NCBI RefSeq assembly: GCF_029784135.1 | Contig: NC_073745.1 | Span: forward strand, 280,585,803-280,649,802 | DNA length: 64,000 bases | Source: Toxorhynchites rutilus septentrionalis | Lineage: Eukaryota > Arthropoda > Insecta > Diptera > Culicidae | Reading direction: 5' to 3' | Part shown: one piece after another, positions 22,561 through 32,300 of the stretch | Position numbering within the stretch: position 1 is the first letter of the stretch | Layout of the letters: the number at the start of each line of letters is the position of its first letter | Program-made: the position numbers and the translations under genes | The notes under the pieces: generated by a model | Told to the model about the DNA's origin: nothing | Databases searched by the model: none | Seen by the model: only the letters and a program-made list of their open reading frames with translations

Positions 22561-22914
22561 TGTTTACCAGTTCGTAAGCTTGTGTGTGAGGGTCTATGCA
22601 AGCCCCTGGCCTCTACCGTGAAACCCAGAGAGCCGGTTTAATGCACTTTGGTGTAATCTAAACATTTCGCGAGTTAGATTTCCTTCCTCGGATCGGCGAG
22701 TGGCAATGGCTCCGGAGATGGCAAATTTGAACTGGTTGAGGTGGATAACGCGCTTGACGAGTTTGATATTTAAGGCGAATTTTAAGTTGACACTATTTTT
22801 TGACTTTCTAACTTAAATCGAAGATTTCGTGGCGCAGGCGTTCACTACACGCGACGGATCATTGTTAAAACTCAACTATTCAATCATTTATGCGATTCCA
22901 AAAATGTTCATGGG

Positions 22915-24082
22915 ACTTACTCACCAATGTTATATAAGATAATTACCAATACCGAACACAATTATCAATTTTTCTCATCAGTAAAAACATGTTACTTTCA
23001 TATAGAGAAAACATATTTGAAATGGAAAAGGTAGTTTTCTTTTATAATTTTTACTTTCTGAATTCAAATTTATTTATTTATTTATTTATTTATTGTATTT
23101 ATTGGACTAACACCACCTAATACTATTTTTTTTTTTTTTTTTTATATCTGTATTATAGTGATTTTCAACTCATTTGGCTGGTTCGTCACTTTTAAACCTA
23201 ATACTATGGGTAGAGCATATAGGAAATCACTTTTTATAATATTCCTTCACTTTTCCATTTTTTCTCGCCGTATAAACTTGGGTGAAAATACACACAACAA
23301 AACAGATAGCTTAAACCAAACGACCCGTTCTCGAGCGGGAACACATCTTGGTTTTTATTTATTAAAATTGAAATAAATCGTGTCATATATCAAGTCATTT
23401 TTAACACAACTACTAGCATATACAATTTTACACTTACACTTTACACGCTAATTTTTTCGCAATACACGATCGATCATTGATATGAAATTTCACGAAGCAA
23501 CCAACATTAAAGTACCAAATTAAAATATTATTTGCTAGAATTAATCGTATCACTCAAGATACTTGCAATATAAAAATGCCCCCGACTTGCATATATTTGC
23601 AATGCCGATTCCCCTGGCCAGCTTGGTTTAGATATCTCTGTTAGGGAATACATTTCGGTAGGAACAAAAGCTCCTCCTACTTTTATGTATTTGTAAAACC
23701 GATTTGCTTCAAGCACCCTGGTTTTGACATCTCTGTTAGGGAACACATTGCGGTGGTACTTTCATGTATTTGCAATGTCAATTTCCCCCAGGCAGCTTGG
23801 TTTTGATGTCTCTGTTAGGAACCCGCCGCATGTGTCGTCAATTTCGACCAATCAGAAGTGGGTATTTCCGTTAGGAAAGGGGTTGAGATTTTTCAATTGT
23901 TCGATAGTTAGTTTCATGACATGTATTATTTTCTTCAATATAAAAAATTGTTATGGAGTACCGAAATCTATTGACGCAAAAATTTCATCAATCCTTCATG
24001 AAATGACAATTTTCACGATGAGCTCGATTTTAAATTTTTAATTTGTACCCCAATATGTTCCCGAAAGACGTAATCCTACGTC
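22915..24082 (-). repeat. Second, inverted copy of the palindrome-ended repeat
   Basis: Reverse-complement homology to 11815-13245 runs from about 22915 to the palindrome GACGTAATCCTACGTC at 24067-24082. It lacks the MITE found in the other copy but carries three CAATGCCGATTCCCC / TCTCTGTTAGGGAA tandem units (about 23590-23830), a TTTA microsatellite at 23066-23093 and a SINE insertion. Comparing the two copies gives the order of insertion events. Confidence 0.75.
23127..23195 (-). mobile_element. 5'-truncated SINE with poly(A)
   Basis: A T-run then ATATCTGTATTATAGTGATT and TTCAACTCATTTGGCTGGTT is the antisense 3' part of the SINE at 46721-46881. It is flanked by a perfect 12-bp duplication ACCTAATACTAT (23115-23126 and 23196-23207), and the sequence is uninterrupted in the related repeat at 12541. 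Confidence 0.85.
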
Positions 24083-25020
24083 AAAAAACGGACCGATGAA
24101 TCAACCGGCTGATGAAGCCCACCAAAAAGACACTTTTTTCAGGATGCAACGACGTTTCTACAACGACACCAGGATTCTCTTCATCTCAAGTTGACAACTT
24201 TGCCATTCAACCGAAAGTGATCAAAATTTTCTTTTGAAATTTACGACGTATTCCCCGAAATGAACCATTTCTTATTCTTGAATGGCAATAACATTCCCAG
24301 AGGAACCCCTGCCGTCTCAGCTATTACTTGCGTAATCTCTATTAGTAGAACTTATTTGAGATTTTTTATGTCAAATAACGCGCCCTGAATGTAATGGGCT
24401 AAATTTCTAGCAGTTTTGTATCGAAAAATCCTATCAAACTTCTCTAGTAGCTTTAACAAATAGTTTTCGCTACACAATTTAAAAACAATCTTTTTCATGT
24501 CGAGGGTTCCCTCAAGAAAAAAAAACTCACGTAACGCTGAAAATTCGGATTTTGGATTTTTCTTTCTCATATACCGCACAATGAAAAATCGCACAAAAAA
24601 ACAGGAAGTGGGTTATATCTGCGGTAAAACCGCAAGGGTGACGTAGGACTATTGTTGATTTAGTGATCATTTGCAATTGTGAATGAATGAATAAATGAAT
24701 ATTTGGGGGACTTCGAAATCGAGAGCGTTACGTTGAAGGCACAATATTCAGCAAAAGAAACAATCACACAAAAGTTGTATAATACATAATGCATTGCTTG
24801 TATTGTGATATTATTTGTATTCCATTTCCAATAGACTAAATAACTGCTGCATCAAATCAGTCTACATAATTTTTGCGTTCACTCATCCTTTCTCACAACA
24901 TCCATTTCTCGCTTGAATATTGTTGAGTAAACATCGTTTGCTAGTGCGCGTAAAACGGGAATTCCTTCTTAAGATTCATTGCACTTCTAATAAATTGCCG
25001 AAAGACGTGTCTTACGTTGA
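24083..25020. other. No gene recognised
   Basis: AT-rich. It contains the half-palindrome TGACGTAGGACTA near 24641. The antisense ORF at 24352-24594 lacks a domain. Confidence 0.35.
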
Positions 25021-25023
25021 TCG

Positions 25024-25234
25024 CACTTGATTGAAAAATCACAAAACCAAATGTATTTGGTCGCAGTATTATATGGATAGAAAACATTCAAATAAACACT
25101 TTCGCTTGAATGTAATTTTCAGTTCCAAGGGGAACTGGCAGATTATTTTTCAGCAACGATGATATCTTTCCGGAATCTTCTCGATGCTGGATGGCAACCA
25201 AACAAAAAGAGTTCTGCGCGTGTATGTGTGTGTG
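25024..25234 (+). repeat. Direct repeat, copy 1
   Basis: Matches 25951-26160 with few differences, including ACTTGATTGAAAAATCACAA, CCAAGGGGAACTGGCAGATT and TTTCCGGAATCTTCTCGATG. It may be the ends or tandem units of one element. Confidence 0.7.
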
Positions 25235-25370
25235 TGGCGGCTGCTCCGATGTCTCAAGCGGAACCATTTCTCGATGCTGATACTCTCTGGGTCGCCTTCT
25301 CTTCTGCTCCTGATGGATCGTCTTTTCTGCGCTCCCTCACAGTTCGAAACAATCTGAATGCGTTTCAGGT

Positions 25371-25462
25371 CAGGTTAGCTAATGAATCCCTCGATCCCTC
25401 GCCGTCTAGCTCGTCCAGCTCGGCCAGCAAAGATGTTGTCCAGTCGGTGTCCTCACGAAAAA
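25371..25462 (-). mobile_element. Internally deleted SINE with 16-bp TSD
   Basis: Antisense head of the GTGAGGACACCGACTGGACA type, then directly a tail-like ATTCATTAGCTAACCTG. It is bounded by TGAATGCGTTTCAGGT at 25355-25370 and 25463-25478. The middle of the SINE, with the second GCCTT stem, is missing. Confidence 0.75.
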
Positions 25463-25475
25463 TGAATGCGTTTCA

Positions 25476-25673
25476 GGTTCAGTTCGGTTTTTGATTATAG
25501 AGACTTTAAACTTTTTCAGTTCATTCGTCTCTAGCCTTGAGAAAGGCCTTTGGAAAACTTTACCCTACAACTGCACTACACCTTCACCCTCATTGCCTTG
25601 AGAAAAGCACTCGATCCCTCGTTGTTTAGCTCGTCCAGCAACAATGTTGTCCAGTCGGTGTCCACACAAAGAA
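25476..25673 (-). mobile_element. SINE inserted in the duplicated target of the previous SINE
   Basis: A full antisense SINE (TAGAGACTTTAAACTTTTTC to CAGTCGGTGTCCACAC) lies between AATGAATGCGTTTCA at 25461-25475 and 25672-25686. Its left duplication is also the right duplication of the 25371-25462 SINE. Confidence 0.8.
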
Positions 25674-25950
25674 TGAATGCGTTTCACCGCCAGAATATCG
25701 ATTAAGTATGCTTTTTGCCCGTGATTGAATCGAGACAAGGTGTGGTTTACGATGGCAATTTGGAAGGCAAATTAGAGGCGAATTAACTCTCTGAGTTTGA
25801 AACTTTCAGCGGCTGAGCAATAATCGATTGAAGATTATATTATATTAAATTATAAATTATATTTTCCGTTGCGCGCACCCAATATTGGATACGAAAATAT
25901 TTTACTAATGGTGAAGAATTATCTTCAGAAGCTTTCCTGCTAATTAGTTG

Positions 25951-26160
25951 CACTTGATTGAAAAATCACAAAACCAAATGTATTCGATCGCAGCAGTATT
26001 ATATGGATAGAAAACATTAAAATAAACTCTTTCACTTGAATGTATTCTTTAATTCCAAGGGGAACAGGCAGATTATTTTTCAGCAACGACTACATCTTTC
26101 CGGAATCTTCTCGATGCTGGACAGCAACCAAATGAAAAGAATTCCGCGCTTGTATGTGTT
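25951..26160 (+). repeat. Direct repeat, copy 2
   Basis: Second copy of the 25024-25234 sequence, about 90% alike by eye. The two SINEs lie between the copies. Confidence 0.7.
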
Positions 26161-28077
26161 TGTATTTGTAGCCCTCAATAATAAATTTTAACGATTGACA
26201 CAATTGTCACGATTCCGCATATAAATAATTTATGATCGACTCTTGGAGTCTAATTATTTTCATTAATTTCAGCAATATTCAACATATCCTTACCCAGATA
26301 TTCAGTTTCAGAGAAAACAAATCGGGACCCTTCAAATCCCTTCAAATCCTTGAATATCGCTACCTAATGGTCAATAAAGAATTTGAAACGATGGACCTCC
26401 TCAAGATATTCATAAAATCTGGTCAGTTGTGGTGAACTGAGAGGTCTATCGAAAGTGAGCAATCACAGTATACCTATTCCAGGACATATACACATTGGTA
26501 ACAGTAACTGGGAATCATTTTTTCCAGTATTTTAGGTCCACCATGCGTTGATGATCTAGCCATTTTAGTTATCCTAAACTTAAAATAATGAAGTCATTTT
26601 TCTAATGGCCGATTTCTAATTTGTCTTCAACTCATATGTATCCCTTAACCATCCCTCATCCATATTCCCTAGTCCTTCAAACGGGACCCTGAAGCATGAA
26701 TCACGAGAGGAAAAACTTTCCAAGCCATAAAACTACGACGTACAACCTGAATTGTGTGCCCATATTGCGCCTCGTCGCTCGTGGAGGTTTCAAGTTCAAC
26801 ATCCGATTACTCATCGTGCCATTCACGGCACGACATCGGAGGTTTCTGCTGGAAGGAAAGCGCCATGGATGAGTACCTCGGTACAGCAGAGGCGCATATA
26901 TTCTACGACGCCGTGTCGTAACGACGACGAAACAAGAAACGAGAAAAACCGCATCAAAAGTCGCGCTTTTCCAAAAGCGCGCACCGGTGCGATGCACTTT
27001 TGCCATGCAGCAACAGCAGCAGCAGCGGGAGAAAAGTGAAATTATTTCACTATCGTGCCTATAAACCATCGCTCTTATGCACACGATACAACTTGGGGTT
27101 TTCTTGGCCCCAAGAAAAAAAGGGATCATTCCAGGCGATATGCTTTATGCTTTGATATCAATATCGTCAATCTGATGGAAGATTAAGAATACCGTGACAA
27201 TAAGGATTTTTCTTTTCTCTGGTGAAGAATTTTCGATAACCATGAATTAAGCAATAAAAGAAATTTTATCATTCCGACAACACGGTACTAGTATACCATT
27301 GAATAAATTCAAGTTGGCGGGAAAAAAACCCAAACAACCTAAGCCCATGAGTGGGAGGTAACGATAAGGCGAAGAGAAGATCGAAATGAAAGCCCAAGTG
27401 CTGCAATCTGTGTTTGTGGCTGTGGCTCCGAACCGCAAACTTCACGAGGGAATTGGTATTAGACGGCTAACCAATGGGATGCACTTTTCCTCTCATTGCA
27501 CTTTAATCAAGCATCACCACCGTCCGCGGAAGATCCCCCTCCTCACCCGAAGTAGCATAAAAGCGGTCTTGGTGTGGAGTAGACTAGATTCAGCTATTTC
27601 TATTTTCTGATCTGTTGCCGTTGGTGCTGCTGCATATTAGAGCGCACCTTTCTTCTTCCCATCTGTGTTTGCGGCGAAAAAGTGCATCGACCAACATTTT
27701 CCCCTTCCTTTCGCCGCTGGTTATGTTGATGTTTGGCGAGTCTCTGCCAGCAGGCGATAGTTGAATTACCGATGGAAAGAAGGGGGGGGGTCGTTGAACT
27801 TGGACGAATGCACTTCCATTGCACTTTTTCTTTTAGCAGTGGTGGTTTTGAGCCGGGTTCGAGGTATGATTCGGGGTTGACCGTGGGGGAAGTCGAAAGA
27901 TTATTATTTCCATTTCGTTTGACCGCAATCACTCTCTAGCATGGTTCGCCCACTCGGTGGGGGCGAAAGTTGTCGTGGGAAATGGGTGAGCGGCGCCCAC
28001 CAGTGGCCGGGTGGCCCCGGATTGATCGATGGTATCGGAAGTTATTTTCCTGACGAATACCTTTTTTTTTTTATTAA
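26161..28077. other. Mixed region, no gene recognised
   Basis: GC-richer patches at about 26750-27020 and 27390-28020 hold overlapping sense/antisense ORFs (26701-27129 antisense, 27600-27932 antisense) without domains. A G9 run lies near 27782. A (CAG)n-type run is near 27008-27028. It could include exons of a host gene, but I cannot define any. Confidence 0.3.
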
Positions 28078-28082
28078 GGCTC
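28078..28082. repeat. Left target-site duplication of the BEL element
   Basis: GGCTC, repeated at 35422-35426. Five bp fits BEL/Pao integration. Confidence 0.85.
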
Positions 28083-28526
28083 TGATCAGAATCTAAATAA
28101 AATAAAAGTTAAAAATAATTGTCACACTCTCACATAACACTCACGCGACGGTATGAAAAAATCGTCGTCCGTGGTCACTGAACACTGTCCAAGAACAATT
28201 CCCCAAAAATGCTTTGCCGAAAAACAATAGGCACAAGAAACTATAAATTACGCATGTAATCCACATGCACTCTCTCTTTCGCCAATAAATCATCATACGA
28301 TATACAAGTGTTTAATTCATTCGGTGTGATCTCACAAAGTATTTTTCTATTCGTTTCGTCGTCTCAGTCGGCTGTTAAGCTCACGCGTTTCATCCGGTGA
28401 CAAAGATCCGATTCCGCTTAAGTGACGCGCGTACAATTATACATTTCGGTGCGTTTCTGGTGCTGCATATTGCAGTGAAGAAAGTCCTTCGAAACCGGAC
28501 TATAGTGTTCGCTTTAATTTCGTACA
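28083..28526 (+). repeat. 5' LTR of BEL element
   Basis: 444 bp, TGATCAGAAT...TTTCGTACA. A TATA-like TATAAAT lies at 28243-28249 and an AATAAA polyadenylation signal at 28284-28289, consistent with the promoter and 3'-end roles of an LTR. Confidence 0.95.
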
Positions 28527-28545
28527 TTTGGTCCTTCGAACCGGA
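28527..28545 (+). promoter_or_regulatory. Candidate primer-binding site
   Basis: TTTGGTCCTTCGAACCGGA follows the 5' LTR at once. The TGG after two T residues could pair with a tRNA CCA end. I cannot name the tRNA with confidence. Confidence 0.5.
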
Positions 28546-29390
28546 TCGAAGGTGTTCCGGCCAGAAAGTGCATCGCGTGTGTCGCTCGAATAAAACTGAT
28601 ATCGGTTCGTTATTGAAACGCGTTAGTGGTTGGAAGTGATACCAAGACGGACAAACATTGCGCCATTGCGTCGTGAATACACGTCGGTAATTCTGCTTTC
28701 GCAAGCAGTCGAAATTGTGGTCGAAGCTATAAGTTCGTTCGTGTGTGAATTCAACTATCAAAAATTGATAAAGCCAGAATTGGCAGTGAGTGCAATCGAA
28801 AAATCGCGTATTGCGCTTGGGATAGCATCAAGGCGGATGCTACTCTATTCATTGTGGTGAAGATTCTGAGGACGAGTCGTCCATTTTGCGAACACGACTA
28901 TTCATGGACGCCACGCCATTTTGGACGCTGAATTCACATCGGAAAATTCCTGCCTAATAAAGTGGTGGAAGGAGCACCATTCTTAAAAATCACATTTCCC
29001 GGTCGAGTTTCCCGGTGAGTACGTTCCATATTATTCGCATGTGATTTGCAGTAGCTTCAATTAAGTTTTATACATACAATTCAAAGTTGGGTGACTGATT
29101 ATTAGAGTCATTGTGGCAATTGGTGATTGACGGTACGCGAATCGAGTGGAAAACCGTTTCGCGCCCTCGATTTGCGATACCGCGTAGAAGTGGGTACGTT
29201 CGCGACGGGAAGGAGATTCACGATTCGATTAAATAAACTGCTCACTTCCGTTCGATTTCGCGATCGTGATAGATCAATACACCGCGACGGGAAGGAGCAT
29301 CGATTCGATTTGTGTATTGTTCTCGTTTGGTTCGGTTTCGCCTGAGATCAGCTAGTTTTTGTCGAATAGAATTTCATTGATTGGATCACA
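28546..29390 (+). other. Untranslated leader of the BEL element
   Basis: About 845 bp between the primer site and the Gag-Pol start. The small ORFs here (for example 28630-28860 and 29127-29345) are not conserved BEL proteins. It probably holds the packaging signal, which is inferred from position only. Confidence 0.5.
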
Positions 29391-32300
29391 ATGCCACCGA
29401 AAGAGGAGAAAATGCTGGCTGAGCGTTTGGTTCAACAGCAAGGACTTTTTGCAACACGTGACGCAATCGAAAAATTTATTGAGAATTACGACGCAGAGCG
29501 TGATACTCATCAAATCTCGGTACGATTAGAGTCTTTGGATCGTGTCAACGCTAGTTTTCTCGAAGTTCAGGATGCCATTGAGAGACTAGACAAATCGGAG
29601 ATGCTGGAAGCGCATTTGGAAGAACGTGTCGATTTTGAACAACGGTTTTGTGAAGCGAAGGGTTTCCTCCTGTCCAGACGTTCGAACGATGCAAATCAAA
29701 CTTTGTTAAATACATCGATTACTGCGAATTCATCATCGTACCCTACCAATTTTCACCTTCGTCTTCCGAAAATCGACCTCCCCAAATTCAATGGTGATTT
29801 TTCACGTTGGTTGTCGTTTAGGGACACATTCACGTCCATGGTCCACTCGAATGGGGACATTTCCACCGTCGCCAAATTGCAATACTTGTTGCAGTCACTT
29901 GAAGGAGAAGCAAAGAAGCCGTTTGAATCCATCGATATTGAAGCAGATAATTACGCTGTCAGCTGGGAGGTCCTGCTTAAGGGGTACGATAACCGTCGTT
30001 TTCTAAAAAGACAACTTTTTCGAGCTCTTTACGACTTGCCAGTAGTGAAAGAAGAAATAGGCAAACGCATTCACGGGCTGATCGACGACTTTCAGCGTCA
30101 TGTACGAGCTCTCGCAAAATTAGACGAGCATGTACACCATTGGGACACACCGCTTATTAACCTACTTTCATATAAATTAGATCAATCTACTTTGAGGGCT
30201 TGGGAGGAAAAAACAAGCAATAAAGATGATGTCAAATACGATGAATTTGTTGAATTCCTTTACCAAAGAGTTCGTATTTTGAATACCGTCGGTTCAGATC
30301 ACCATCAACCCTCACTATCAAAGACGACAACTACACACCAAATTCCAAGAGTGAAATTTTCCGCAAACGCAGTGAATAGTTCTCAAGTTCAGTGCATACT
30401 ATCCTGCTCAGACAGCCATAACCTTCGAAATTGTCCTGTGTTTCTTACGAAAAATGTCCGTCAACGTCGCGAATTAGTTTCGCAGAAACGAATGTGTTGG
30501 AATTGTTTAAGCTCCGGTCATCATGTGAAGAAGTGCAATTCTAAATTCTCCTGTCGTACTTGTCATGACAGGCATCATACGTTGCTGCACGATTCAGCCA
30601 AAGTGTCGCAAAACTCTTCCGTATCATCGTCTTCTCCCGTTCAACAATCGCTTCCATCCACGTCAGGTCGCGTGGATCCCTCCAGTAGTTCTTCGGCTAC
30701 ATCTCAGGTTAGCATGACGGTCCAATCCGCATGCCCCACGGTTTTGCTGGAAACGGTTGTCCTCAATGTTGTTGATGATCACGGAAACACACATAAGGCA
30801 CGGGCACTACTCGATTCAGCATCAATGTCGAATTTTATGTCGCAACAGCTGGCTAAGAGCCTCTTCAATCGTCGCACCAAGGTAGACGTTTCCATCGCAG
30901 GAATCGGTTTATCAACACAGAAGATTAGGAGCGCGATTACCGCCACTATCGAATCACCATTTCAACCATTCTCCACGAAGATGGAATTTCTAGTTTTGAA
31001 GCATCCATCGGCAGAGCTGCCGACCGTTCCTATCAATACGTCGGAATGGAACATCCCTAATGTTGTATTGGCTGATCCTCAGTTCAATGTCCCTGGGAAA
31101 ATTGACCTCGTCATAGGGAGTGAATCATTCTGGGAACTGCATACAGGACAAAGAATTTCACTTGGGAATAATCGTCCATGGCTTGCTGAAACGCCATTCG
31201 GATGGGCGGTGTCTGGTTCTACGACCAATTCCATTTCACAAACGCCAAACGTTTGTTTCCTTTCCACCGCAAATGATTGTCTGGAAACAGTACTTCAGAA
31301 GTTTTGGGAGATAGAAACTGTTCCAACTTGTTCTTCGTTCTCCGACGAAGAAAATTATTGTGAAGAATTATATAAAACAACAACTATTCGTGATCCATCA
31401 GGGCGATACGTCGTTCGTCTACCCAGAACAGAAAAACCGGAAGTTATACTGGGAGATTCGAGATCTGTCGCCGAACGCAGACTCTTTAGTTTAGAGCGAC
31501 GATTGCAGCGAGATCCAGTCACGAGGAAAGCGTATCATCGCTTCATGGATGAATATGTGCAACTTGGACACATGGAGCAGCTTAAGGGACCTGTGAATGA
31601 TACAATACCTCATTTTTACCTACCACATCACTCAGTATTCAAAGAGACAAGCACCACAACGAAAACCAGGGTTGTGTTTGATGCATCGTGCAAGTCAGCT
31701 TCTGGTTATTCGCTAAACGACACATTACTGGTTGGTCCTGTCGTCCAACGTGACTTACTTTCCATCGTCATGAAGTTCCGGATACATCATGTTGTAATTG
31801 TTGCCGACATTGAAAAAATGTACCGGCAGGTACTGGTTCACCCCGATGATCAGTCATTTCAATGCATTCTGTGGCGATCGAGTCCAGACGATCCCATTTC
31901 TACATATCAATTGAAGACGATTACCTACGGTACATCGTCTGCTCCTTACCTTGCGACGAAAACACTCCAGCAACTTGCAAATGATTATGGTGGATCAGAT
32001 TTCCACGCAGTGAGATCACTTCGGGAAGATTTTTATGTCGATGATCTGCTCACTGGTGCAGCAGACGTAGAATCAGCAATCAAACTTCGTCGGGAATTAT
32101 CCGCAATGCTCAGCTCCGCTGGGTTTCCTCTGAAAAAGTGGGCATCTAATGCAACTGAAGTTCTTGAGGATGTGCCGCCAGAGGATTTGGCCATTCTTCC
32201 GTACCGTAGCCTCCAGGACGAGCAAGCTGTCTCCACTCTTGGTCTTGTATGGGAACCAAAGTCCGACACACTCCGGTTCAATGTTCATTTGCCGCTTCCC

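Noticed and set aside
25159..25494. 111-codon plus-strand ORF as a gene
   Set aside because: It runs through a dispersed direct repeat and two antisense SINE boundaries.
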